NCBI GenBank assembly: GCA_050247255.1 | Contig: JBFWUM010000003.1 | Span: 72,725-136,724 of the forward strand | From: JBFWUM01 sp050247255 | GTDB lineage: Bacteria > Acidobacteriota > Vicinamibacteria > Vicinamibacterales > UBA2999 | Length of the DNA: 64,000 nucleotides | Direction: 5' to 3' | Shown here: piece by piece, positions 37,266 to 47,904 of the stretch | Layout: every line of letters begins with the position of its first letter | Numbering within the stretch: position 1 is the stretch's first letter | The notes under the pieces: model-generated | Databases searched by the model: none | What the model was told of the DNA's origin: nothing | What the model saw: only the letters and a program-made list of their open reading frames with translations | Program-made: the position numbers and the translations under genes

Positions 37266-37600
37266 GCCTTCTGTTTTTCTTTGCAGGAGATGCAGACGCG
37301 CGTCCACGGAATCGCCAGCAGGCGCGCCTCGGCAATCGGTTCGCCGCAGTCGCGGCAGACGCCGTAGGTCCCGTTGTCGAGGCGCCGCAGCGCCTCCTCG
37401 ATGGCCTGGAGAATCTTGGCGTCGGTCTGCTTCAGTTTCAGCTGGATGTGGACTTCGTTGTTCCCGCTCGCCTGGTCGGCCATGTCGCCCTGCCGGCCGG
37501 AGTTGTTCTCCATCGTCCACTGCAGCGGCTTGGCGGCCGACCCGCCGAGCAGTTCGCCCTGCTTCCGGAGGAGCGCGTCCCTGTAGGTGGTCTCGTCCAT
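37262..37600 (-). CDS. DksA/TraR-type zinc-finger protein
   Basis: 112 residues. C4 zinc finger CRDCGEPIAEARLLAIPWTRVCISC near the C-terminus, preceded by a helix QTDAKILQAIEEALRRLDNGTYGVCRDCG, typical of DksA/TraR proteins that bind the RNA polymerase secondary channel. It is shorter than E. coli DksA (151 residues), with a reduced coiled coil, so a direct RNA polymerase role is not certain. A TAAAAT -10-like box lies at 37640-37635. Confidence 0.88.
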   Translation of the reverse strand: MDETTYRDALLRKQGELLGGSAAKPLQWTMENNSGRQGDMADQASGNNEVHIQLKLKQTDAKILQAIEEALRRLDNGTYGVCRDCGEPIAEARLLAIPWTRVCISCKEKQKA

Positions 37601-37660
37601 CTGTCTCGAACCCTGTGAGCCGGAGTAAACCCCGATTTTATCACCAGTAGAGGCGGCGGG

Positions 37661-37687
37661 GGCGGAACTGACGTTCCGCAGCTACTC
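37661..37687 (-). repeat. REP-like palindrome at the end of the ABC permease gene
   Basis: Minus strand GAGTAGCTGCGGAACGTCAG followed by TTCCGCC: an AGTAGC head and a CGGAAC/GTTCCG stem. A nearly identical unit with head CGTAGCTC lies after pgi (43374-43399). The TAG of the head is the stop codon of the permease. Confidence 0.78.
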
Positions 37688-40264
37688 CGCTCGCAGGGTG
37701 GACAGCGGCTTGTTCCGCAGCACGTCGACGCTGGCCAGCACGCCGATGGCCGCCACCAGCAGCGCTGTGACGCCGATGCCGGCGAGGGTGATCCCGGGCG
37801 TCGGATCCCAGGAGAGATCGAGGGCGAACCGGGCGACCGCCCAGCTGAGGGCGATGGCGCCGATCGCGCCGACGGTGCCGGCAATGGCCCCGAGCACCCC
37901 GTACTCGAGCAGCAGCATCGTCGCAATCAGCCGGCTGTTGGCGCCGAGCGTCTTCAGGATCGCCGCCTCGTAGACGCGCCGGAACTTGGTCATCGACACC
38001 GCGCCGACCAGGATCAGGATGCCGCTGAACAGCACCAGCCCGCCGACCACCGTCACCGCCAGCGTGACGTTCTCGACGATCCCCTGGATCGTCGCCAGCA
38101 GCTCGCGCAGGTCGACGATGGTGACGTTCGGGAAACGGCGGACGATGTCCGACTGCAGACGGATGCGGGCGTCGGTATCCGCCGGCCCCTGCAGCGTCGA
38201 GATGAACGTGTGGGGAGCATCGCCGAACGAGCCTGGACGGAACACGAACATGAAGCCGCCGGCGCGGAAGTCGCCCCACTCCACCTTGCGCACGCTGGCC
38301 ACGCGGGCCGTAATCAACTGGCCGAGCACGTCGAAGGTCAGCTCGTCGCCGACGTTGATGCGCGACGGCCCGTCCGGGCGCGGCGCGTCGCGCGGGCCGT
38401 CGTTATCACGCTCCAGGAACGCATCCTCGATGGAGACCTCGGCGGTCGCGGGGGTCACCGCCGCGTCGCCCCACCACTCCCCCGCCACCAGCGTCTCGTT
38501 CGGGTTGATGTTGCTGCGATAGGTGACGGTGTACTCCCGCGACATGTTGCCGCGGCCGCGCACCTCCTGGTAGTTGTCGAGGTCGATCTCGCGTCCCTGT
38601 GCCCCGACGACGCGCGCTCGCAGCGTCGGGATGACCAGCGGCGCCGGCGCGTCGCCGTTGGCGGCGTCGACCATGGCCGAGATCGCCCCGGCCTGGTCCG
38701 CCTGGATGTCCATCAGGAACATGTCCGGCGCATCCGGCCCGACCTGCAGCGAGAAGTCGCGCAACAGGTTGGCCTGCAGGCTCTGCACGCCGAGGATGAA
38801 GAAGGTGCCGAGGCCGACGGCCAGCAGGATCACCCGCGTCTGGTTGCCCGGCCTGGCGACGTGCAGCACCGCCTGGCGCAACGCAAACGAGCGCGAGTGG
38901 CGCAGCGGCTGCACCGCGCGGATCAGCGCCGCGCCGGCCAGGTGCAGCACGAAGGCAATGCCGACGAAGCCGCCCGAGAGCACCAGGCCGACCATGATCG
39001 AGCCGGCCTGCCACGAGGCGACGCCGACCAGCGCCGCAGCCACCGCGCCGGTCACGCTCCACTTCAGCCAGTCGAACCGCGGCGCCGGCGGAATGTCCTG
39101 CCGGAGCAGCAGCGACGGCTTCACCAGCCGCACCTCGAGCAGCGGCACGACGGAGAAGAGCAGCGACACGAGCATGCCGACCGCCAGCCCCTGCACCACC
39201 GCCCCGGGCGTCAGGCTGTAATCGACCGGCAGCAGCGTCGTCAGGTCGCCGATGAACGAGGCGGCGGCGGCGAGCGCCGCGCCGGCCATCGCCACGCCAA
39301 GGGCGCTGCCGGCGAACCCGAGCAGCAGCACCTGCGCCATGTAGACGGCGAGCACGCGCGCCGAGGTGCCGCCGAGGCATTTCAGGATGGCGATGCTCTT
39401 GATCTTCTGCTGCACGAACACGCGCGTCACGCTCGACACGCCGATGCCGCCGAGGATCAGGACGACGAGCCCGACGAGACTGAGGTAATTCTCCGTTCGC
39501 GTCAGGTCCTCGCCGAGGTCGTCCTCGCTGGCGCGATACGAGCGCACGCGGACGAAGTCGTTGACGAACGCCTGCCGCAGCCGCGGCAGCATCGGCTGCA
39601 CCTGCTCCGGCGGCACGCGCAGCAGGATCTCGCGGTTGGAGCGGCTGCCGAAGCCGAGGAGCCCCGTTGACTCGATCTCGGCGTGGTCGATGAAGACGCG
39701 CGGGCCGAGCGTGAACGCGCCCAGCCGCCGCCCCGGTTCAGACGTGACGACGCCGCGAATCTCGAAGTCCTGCGTGCCGATGCGCAGGCGATCGCCCACC
39801 GACACGCCGAGCGCGGCGAGCAGTTCCGGCCGCACCAGCACACCTTTGTCCTTCAGGAGATCGTGGGAGTAGGTCCCCTCCTGGAGCACCATGCGCCCGT
39901 AGAACGGGAACTCGGCCTGTACCGCGCGGAGTTCCACCATCTTCGTGATGGTCGCCCCTTCCTCCGCCGGCCGCACCATGGTTGAGACCTCGATCGTCTC
40001 GGCGCGATCGAGGATGTTCCCGGCGCGCGCCTCGCTGTCGAGCGTCGTCAGCACCGTGTCGCTGAAGGGGCGGTTGCTCGAGACGATGAAGTCGGCCGCG
40101 AGCACGGCCTGCGCCTCGGCCGCCAGCGCCACACGAACGCCCTGGATCACCGAGCGGATGGCGACGATCGAGGCGACGCCGATGGCGATGCAGATGAAGA
40201 AGAACAGCAGCCGCTGCCACGAGGCACGCAGCTCCCGCATGGCCATCCGGACGACGAACGTCAT
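37682..40264 (-). CDS. FtsX-domain ABC transporter permease (YbbP-like)
   Basis: 860 residues with the ten-helix YbbP layout: an N-terminal helix (LLFFFICIAIGVASIVAIRSVI), a large periplasmic domain, two FtsX domains (helices near 270-400 and 750-850) and a second periplasmic domain between. It partners the ATPase directly upstream (4-base overlap) and the TesA-like lipase, as in the tesA-ybbA-ybbP group of many bacteria. The substrate is unknown; such MacB-like systems move lipoproteins, lipids or toxins. Its stop codon is in a REP-like unit. Confidence 0.9.
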   Translation of the reverse strand: MTFVVRMAMRELRASWQRLLFFFICIAIGVASIVAIRSVIQGVRVALAAEAQAVLAADFIVSSNRPFSDTVLTTLDSEARAGNILDRAETIEVSTMVRPAEEGATITKMVELRAVQAEFPFYGRMVLQEGTYSHDLLKDKGVLVRPELLAALGVSVGDRLRIGTQDFEIRGVVTSEPGRRLGAFTLGPRVFIDHAEIESTGLLGFGSRSNREILLRVPPEQVQPMLPRLRQAFVNDFVRVRSYRASEDDLGEDLTRTENYLSLVGLVVLILGGIGVSSVTRVFVQQKIKSIAILKCLGGTSARVLAVYMAQVLLLGFAGSALGVAMAGAALAAAASFIGDLTTLLPVDYSLTPGAVVQGLAVGMLVSLLFSVVPLLEVRLVKPSLLLRQDIPPAPRFDWLKWSVTGAVAAALVGVASWQAGSIMVGLVLSGGFVGIAFVLHLAGAALIRAVQPLRHSRSFALRQAVLHVARPGNQTRVILLAVGLGTFFILGVQSLQANLLRDFSLQVGPDAPDMFLMDIQADQAGAISAMVDAANGDAPAPLVIPTLRARVVGAQGREIDLDNYQEVRGRGNMSREYTVTYRSNINPNETLVAGEWWGDAAVTPATAEVSIEDAFLERDNDGPRDAPRPDGPSRINVGDELTFDVLGQLITARVASVRKVEWGDFRAGGFMFVFRPGSFGDAPHTFISTLQGPADTDARIRLQSDIVRRFPNVTIVDLRELLATIQGIVENVTLAVTVVGGLVLFSGILILVGAVSMTKFRRVYEAAILKTLGANSRLIATMLLLEYGVLGAIAGTVGAIGAIALSWAVARFALDLSWDPTPGITLAGIGVTALLVAAIGVLASVDVLRNKPLSTLRAE

Positions 40265-40944
40265 CGCACGGCCTCCAGGCGCGGCGCGTGCACCCGGGCG
40301 CCGTCGCGCAGGACGATCTGCTCGTCGGCCAGCGCCGCCAGCTCGGCATCGTGCGTCACGAGAATCAACGTCGTCTTGCGCGTCCGGTGCACGCCGAGCA
40401 GCAGGTCGAGGATGTGCCGGCCCGTGGACGAATCGAGGTTCCCGGTCGGCTCGTCGGCCAGCAGGATCGGCGGGTCGTTGGCCAGCGCCCGCGCGATGGC
40501 AATGCGCTGCTGCTCGCCGCCCGAGAGCTGCGACGGATAGTGATGGCCGCGGTCGGCCAGGCCGACCTCCGCCAGCAGCTGCTTCGCGCGATCGAGGGCG
40601 TCCCGGCGGCCGGCGATCTCCATCGGCACGGCAATGTTCTCGAACGCCGTCAGCGACGGCACGAGGTGGAAGAACTGGAAGACGAACCCGATCTTCTCGC
40701 CGCGCAGCCTGGCCAGGCCGTCTTCGTCGAGCGTCGTGATGTCGGTGCCATCGACGACGATCGACCCGGCTGACGGCGCGTCGAGGCCGGCCAGCAGCCC
40801 GAGCAGCGTTGACTTGCCGCTGCCCGAGGGGCCGACGATGGCGACGAACTGCCCCGAGGGGATCGTCAGGTCGAGCGGCTTGAGAATGGTGAGCGGCCGG
40901 TCGCCGCTCTGGACGGTCTTGGTGACACCACGCAGCTCGATCAT
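40261..40944 (-). CDS. ABC transporter ATP-binding protein (YbbA/LolD-like)
   Basis: 227 residues. Walker A GPSGSGKST (near 39), Q-loop FVFQFFHLVPSLTAFENIAVPMEI, signature LSGGEQQRIAIARAL, Walker B ILLADEPTGNLDSSTG and switch HD in LILVTHDAELA. It belongs to the MacB/LolD/YbbA class that energises FtsX-type permeases. It overlaps the permease start and the lipase end by four bases each, so the three genes are translationally coupled. Confidence 0.93.
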   Translation of the reverse strand: MIELRGVTKTVQSGDRPLTILKPLDLTIPSGQFVAIVGPSGSGKSTLLGLLAGLDAPSAGSIVVDGTDITTLDEDGLARLRGEKIGFVFQFFHLVPSLTAFENIAVPMEIAGRRDALDRAKQLLAEVGLADRGHHYPSQLSGGEQQRIAIARALANDPPILLADEPTGNLDSSTGRHILDLLLGVHRTRKTTLILVTHDAELAALADEQIVLRDGARVHAPRLEAVR

Positions 40945-41657
40945 GAATCCCGCTTTTCCAGGAGCGGCTCGATGGCGTTGAACATCAACTCGCTGATGAT
41001 GCGCGCCCCTTCCGCATTGGGGTGGATGCCGTCGCGCTGGTTGAGCGCAGGGTCGCCCGCCACCCCTTCGAGGAAGAACGGGACAAAGGGCACGTGCTGT
41101 TCGCTGGCGAGTTCGCGATACACACCGCGGAACTCGCTCGTATAGGCCTCGCCATAGTTCGGCGGCGCTTCCATGCCGGTGAGCACGACGGTGATGCCGC
41201 GCCGGCGAGCCGTGGTAATCACCTGCGTCAGGTTTTCCTTCAACTGCGAAATCGGGAGGCCGCGCAAGCCGTCATTGGCCCCCAGTTCGACCACCAGCAG
41301 TTCCACCGGTCCCTGCAGCGAATAGTCGAGGCGGCGCAGGCCGCCGGCTGACGTATCCCCCGAGACGCCGGCGTTGATGACCTCGTAGCGGTAGCCCTCG
41401 TCGTTGAGCCGCTGCTGAACCAGCGACGGAATCGACTCGACCGGCTGGAGCCCGAGTCCCGCGGTCAGGCTGTCGCCGAGGAACACGATCCGTGGCAACC
41501 CCTCGGCGGGAGGAACGGGAAGCGACGGGCTGGAAGCGTCGGCCGTCCCGGTCGTCACCGGCTGCTCGGCGACCGCCGCCTCGCGCGGCCCGTCCGCGGA
41601 GCAGGCCGTGAACAGCAGCACGGCAACGAGCGGGAGAAACCACGTATGAGTCCGCAT
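40941..41657 (-). CDS. SGNH/GDSL-family esterase, TesA-like lipoprotein
   Basis: 238 residues from ATG 41657 (41672 also possible). Signal peptide with a lipobox-like LFTAC (cysteine near residue 19). The SGNH core follows: block I FLGDSLTAGLG with the catalytic Ser, block II NAGVSGDTSAGG, block III VELGANDGLRG and block V DGIHPNAEGA with the catalytic Asp/His. TesA is a periplasmic thioesterase/lysophospholipase. It is the first gene of the group with the YbbA/YbbP-like transporter. Divergent from pgi with 34 bases between starts. Confidence 0.92.
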   Translation of the reverse strand: MRTHTWFLPLVAVLLFTACSADGPREAAVAEQPVTTGTADASSPSLPVPPAEGLPRIVFLGDSLTAGLGLQPVESIPSLVQQRLNDEGYRYEVINAGVSGDTSAGGLRRLDYSLQGPVELLVVELGANDGLRGLPISQLKENLTQVITTARRRGITVVLTGMEAPPNYGEAYTSEFRGVYRELASEQHVPFVPFFLEGVAGDPALNQRDGIHPNAEGARIISELMFNAIEPLLEKRDS

Positions 41658-41691
41658 GTCCTGTCGGGTCATTATGTTATAAGCGAAAGAC

Positions 41692-43377
41692 GTGAGCCAC
41701 TTCGCCCTGCTGCCCGGCGCCCTCGAGGCGGCGCTCCTAGATACGACACGGACGCTCGGGGAGTTGCACTTTCATACTGCCCTTCAGACCCGTGACCTCG
41801 ACGTCTGGTCGTCCGACGAGGACATTCGAACCCGCATCGCAAATCGCCTGGGGTGGGTCGAGGCCGTCGACTTCGCGCGCGGCGAGCTCCCCCGCCTGCA
41901 GGCATGCGCCGAGATGGTCCGCGACGGCGGCTTCACCGACGTCGTCCTGCTCGGCATGGGCGGATCGAGCCTGGGGCCGGAAGTCCTGCGCCAGGTGATC
42001 GGCGTGGCTGACGGCTTCCCGCGTTTCCGGATGCTCGACTCGGTGGATCCCGACACGGTCCGCGACGCCATGAGCGCCGCGCCGACCTCGCTGTTCGTGT
42101 TCGCCAGCAAATCGGGCGGCACCATCGAGCCGAACGCGATGGCGGCCGAGGCGCGCCGCCGCGTCGAGGAGGCTGGCTTCTCCGACTGGGGCTCGCGCTT
42201 CGTGGCCATCACCGACGAAGGCACCGCCCTGCACCGGCTCGCGCAGGAGCAGCGCTTCCGCGAGATCTACGTCAACCCGTCGAACATCGGCGGCCGCTAC
42301 TCGGCGCTGTCGTTCTTCGGCATGGTGCCGGCGGCGATGATGGGCATCGACGTCGCCGGCGTGCTCGAGCGCGCCGCGGCGATGGCCGATCAGTGCTTCA
42401 TGCCCGACATGACGGCCAACCCCGGCCTCGCACTCGGCGCGCTGATGGCCGCCGGGGCGAAGCACGGCCGCGACAAGCTCACGCTGCTGCTGCCGCCGCG
42501 TCTCTCGTCATTCGGCCTGTGGGTCGAGCAGCTCGTGGCCGAGAGCACCGGCAAACAGGGCAAGGGGGTCGTGCCGATCACCGGGGAGCCTGCCGACGCC
42601 GCGGCGGGTGACGACCGCATCGTCGTGGCAGTACACCTGCCCGATGAGCCCGCGGACGCGCCGATGGATGCGGCGCGCCGGGAGGCGCTGCGCGCGGCAG
42701 GCACGCCGATGCTCGACATCGACATGCCGGACGCGCTGTCGCTCGGCGCCGAGTTCTTCCGGTGGGAAGTGGCGACCGCGGCCGCGGGCCGGCTGCTCGA
42801 CATCAACCCGTTCGACGAACCCAACGTGCAGCAGGCGAAGGACGCCACGCGCGTGCTGCTCGATGCCTTCAAGGCGCAGCGCCGCCTGCCCTTCCCCGAG
42901 CCGCACGCCAGCGTCGGCGGCGCCCGCTTCACGATGAGCGCCGCGGCCCAGGAGGCCGCCGCGCACGCCGGGGTGGCCGGGTTCCTGCGCTCGGTGAAGA
43001 AGGGCGACTACCTGGCATTACTGGCCTACCTGCCGTCGCACGACGCGGCGATCGCGCAGCAACTGGCCTCCGCACGTGCAAGCCTGGGCACTCGTGCCGG
43101 GTGCCCGACGATATTCGGGTACGGCCCGCGCTACCTCCACTCCACGGGGCAGCTGCACAAGGGAGGCGCCAACACCGGCATCTTCATCATCGTCATGGCG
43201 CCGCCGGCCGAGGACCTGGCCATCCCCGGCGAGCCGTTCTCGTTCGGGACGCTCGAACAGGCGCAGGGGCTCGGCGACTTCCAGTCGCTCGAGCGCACCG
43301 GCCGTCGCGCCCTGCTGATCCAGCTCCCCTCGCGCGAGCCCCAGGCGATAGCCCGCGCCTTCGCCGCTCTCTCGTAG
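41692..43377 (+). CDS. pgi: Glucose-6-phosphate isomerase
   Basis: 561 residues, GTG start. Interconverts glucose-6-phosphate and fructose-6-phosphate. Blocks: LLGMGGSSLGPEVLRQVIG, the phosphate loop FASKSGGTIEPNAM, NPSNIGGRYSALSFFGMVPAAMMGID, and GRLLDINPFDEPNVQQAKDATR. The sequence resembles the PGI half of the transaldolase/PGI fusions of some bacteria, but the transaldolase part is absent. Its stop codon TAG is in the head of a REP-like unit. AT-rich TTATAA just upstream may be the -10, giving a very short leader. Confidence 0.94.
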   Translation: MSHFALLPGALEAALLDTTRTLGELHFHTALQTRDLDVWSSDEDIRTRIANRLGWVEAVDFARGELPRLQACAEMVRDGGFTDVVLLGMGGSSLGPEVLRQVIGVADGFPRFRMLDSVDPDTVRDAMSAAPTSLFVFASKSGGTIEPNAMAAEARRRVEEAGFSDWGSRFVAITDEGTALHRLAQEQRFREIYVNPSNIGGRYSALSFFGMVPAAMMGIDVAGVLERAAAMADQCFMPDMTANPGLALGALMAAGAKHGRDKLTLLLPPRLSSFGLWVEQLVAESTGKQGKGVVPITGEPADAAAGDDRIVVAVHLPDEPADAPMDAARREALRAAGTPMLDIDMPDALSLGAEFFRWEVATAAAGRLLDINPFDEPNVQQAKDATRVLLDAFKAQRRLPFPEPHASVGGARFTMSAAAQEAAAHAGVAGFLRSVKKGDYLALLAYLPSHDAAIAQQLASARASLGTRAGCPTIFGYGPRYLHSTGQLHKGGANTGIFIIVMAPPAEDLAIPGEPFSFGTLEQAQGLGDFQSLERTGRRALLIQLPSREPQAIARAFAALS

Positions 43378-43399
43378 CTCCGGAACGTCAGTTCCGCCG
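43374..43399 (+). repeat. REP-like palindrome after pgi (supplies the pgi stop)
   Basis: CGTAGCTCCGGAACGTCAGT continuing to TCCGCC: head CGTAG, stem CGGAAC/GTTCCG. It matches the unit at 37661-37687 closely. TAG of the head (43375-43377) ends pgi. Confidence 0.78.
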
Positions 43400-43402
43400 G
43401 GT

Positions 43403-43418
43403 GTATACCTCGTATACT
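43403..43418 (+). promoter_or_regulatory. Paired GTATAC boxes / TATACT -10 before the TPR activator gene
   Basis: GTATAC at 43403-43408 and 43412-43417, on the same face nine bases apart, with TATACT (43413-43418) eight bases before the GTG start. A transcript from this box would begin at or next to the start codon (leaderless). TATACA boxes recur after the gene at 46368 and 46391. Confidence 0.4.
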
Positions 43419-43425
43419 GGGCCGC

Positions 43426-46362
<2,937 letters not shown>

Positions 46363-46547
46363 TCAGGTATACAGGGGACTGAGTAGCTGCTATACAGATT
46401 GGGCCGGGTTCCTGGTCGTCGCTGGACAAGTAACCCCAGTATGATCAACGCGTTGCAACGTGTGCACAGTTTTGCGCGACTCCAGCGACACGGGCAATGC
46501 GCTTGATTACGGAAACCGGCCGTTAACCCATATTCCCCGGAGCACCC

Positions 46548-46967
46548 GTGATTTCAGCGAACTCCCCCGCGACCACCCTGCACCCGACGGCCCGCCGCCA
46601 GCGGATCGGCCAGCGACGCAAGCTGGCGGTTCCAGGCCGCCTGACGTGGCGTGATGCCTCCGGCACGCTGCGCTTCATTACGGTGATGACGCGCGACGTC
46701 AGCGACGTCGATGTGTTCGTCGAGTGCCAGATGCCGGCCACCATCCCGCTCTATCGCCTGGTGCACTTTCAGGTCGAGCGGCCGGCGCGCGACTGCGCGG
46801 AGCTGCCGCGCGTGCTGAAGCAGGGCAAGGTGTTGTCCGCCGTGTACCGCGTCGGGCCCTACCGGTCGTCAACCGGGACGCCGCAGGGATATGCGCTGCG
46901 CCTGCTGGTGGAGCCGGTCCGCGCCGGCGTGCCGCAGCAGCTGCGCGAAGTGGCGGCGGCTAACTAG
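46548..46967 (+). CDS. PilZ-like domain protein
   Basis: 139 residues, GTG start. The order RRQRIGQRRKLAVPGRLTWRDASG then TRDVSDVDVFVEC and LYRLVHFQVE resembles a PilZ beta-barrel. The RxxxR part of the c-di-GMP motif can be read in RRQRIGQRR, but the second motif (D/N-x-S-x-x-G) is DVSDVDV here, without the final Gly, so ligand binding is doubtful. It lies between two sigma-54 activators and may be an output of either. The preceding 185 bases hold TATACA boxes but no clear -24/-12 promoter. Its end overlaps the convergent lactamase gene by 8 bases. Confidence 0.7.
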   Translation: MISANSPATTLHPTARRQRIGQRRKLAVPGRLTWRDASGTLRFITVMTRDVSDVDVFVECQMPATIPLYRLVHFQVERPARDCAELPRVLKQGKVLSAVYRVGPYRSSTGTPQGYALRLLVEPVRAGVPQQLREVAAAN

Positions 46968-47871
46968 ACTTGCGCCAGTAGCGCGCCAGCCCGAGCCACA
47001 GCAACTCGAAGGGCGCAGCCAGGCCGTACGACGCCAGCTGCGCCTCGTTCATCTGCCGCCGGAAGTCGCGTCGTACGTCGTCGGCAAAGCGCGCCGCGCG
47101 TTCCTCGTCGCTGCCGCCCCAGGCGAGCGACGCCTTCACCCAGCCCGCATACCGATCGAGGTGCTCCAGCAGCTGCTGCATGTGCGCGCGCACCGGCAGC
47201 ACCGCCGGGCCGAAGTGCGTCAGGAAGAGCGTCGCCGGATCCCACGCCTCGATGCGCGCCGCGCTCTGGCGCCACGCGGCCAGGTCGATGTCCGGCGGCG
47301 GCGTCGGCGGCAGCAGGTAGCCGCCGTCGATCTGCACCCCCGCGGTGTCGCCGACGAAGGCGACGCCGCTCTGCGGATCGAAGTAGCTGACGTGGTGCGA
47401 GGCGTGTCCGGGCGTGTAGGCCACCTCGAACGCGCGTCCGGCCACCTCCACGCGTTCTCCTCCGTCGAGCGCCACGAGGTTCGCCGCCGGCACCGGCGCG
47501 AACTCGCCCCACAGCTCCTCCATGCGGTCGCCGTACAGGCGCGCGGCGCTGGCCAGCAGCTTCGCCGGATCCGCCATGTGCGGCGCGCCGCGGCGGTGGA
47601 CCAGCACCTTCACCCGCGGATGGCGCCGGACGATGACGCCGGTGGCTGCCGCGTGATCGAGGTGGATGTGCGTGAGCAGCAGGTGGGTGACGTCCGACAG
47701 CCGCAGCCCCTGTGCCTGGAGGCCGAGGTCGAGCGTCTCCAGGCACGGCGTCGGTCCGGGATCGACCAGGGCGACGCCTGACGCGCCGCTGACGACCCCG
47801 GTCGCGATCGCGTGCGGCCTCCCGAGGAAGCGCAGGTCGATCCACGAGAGTCCCGCCGCCATCCGCGTCAT
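46960..47871 (-). CDS. Metallo-beta-lactamase-fold hydrolase
   Basis: 303 residues. The zinc site is complete: THIHLDHAA (HxHxDH, near 66-74), TPGHASHHV, the bridging Asp in AFVGDTAGVQ and the late His in LTHFGPA. The N-terminus lacks a signal peptide, so it is cytoplasmic. This glyoxalase-II-like group acts on varied thioesters, lactones or phosphodiesters; the substrate is unknown. It is encoded opposite the two activators; the start is near the divergent second activator. Confidence 0.9.
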   Translation of the reverse strand: MTRMAAGLSWIDLRFLGRPHAIATGVVSGASGVALVDPGPTPCLETLDLGLQAQGLRLSDVTHLLLTHIHLDHAAATGVIVRRHPRVKVLVHRRGAPHMADPAKLLASAARLYGDRMEELWGEFAPVPAANLVALDGGERVEVAGRAFEVAYTPGHASHHVSYFDPQSGVAFVGDTAGVQIDGGYLLPPTPPPDIDLAAWRQSAARIEAWDPATLFLTHFGPAVLPVRAHMQQLLEHLDRYAGWVKASLAWGGSDEERAARFADDVRRDFRRQMNEAQLASYGLAAPFELLWLGLARYWRKSS

Positions 47872-47904
47872 TGGAGCGACGGATTATACTGGTCAGTCCT
47901 CATC

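Noticed and set aside
46375..46547. Possible -24/-12 (sigma-54) promoter before the PilZ-like gene
   Set aside because: TGTGCACAGTTTTGC near 46459 has a partial fit, but the GG of the -24 element is missing.
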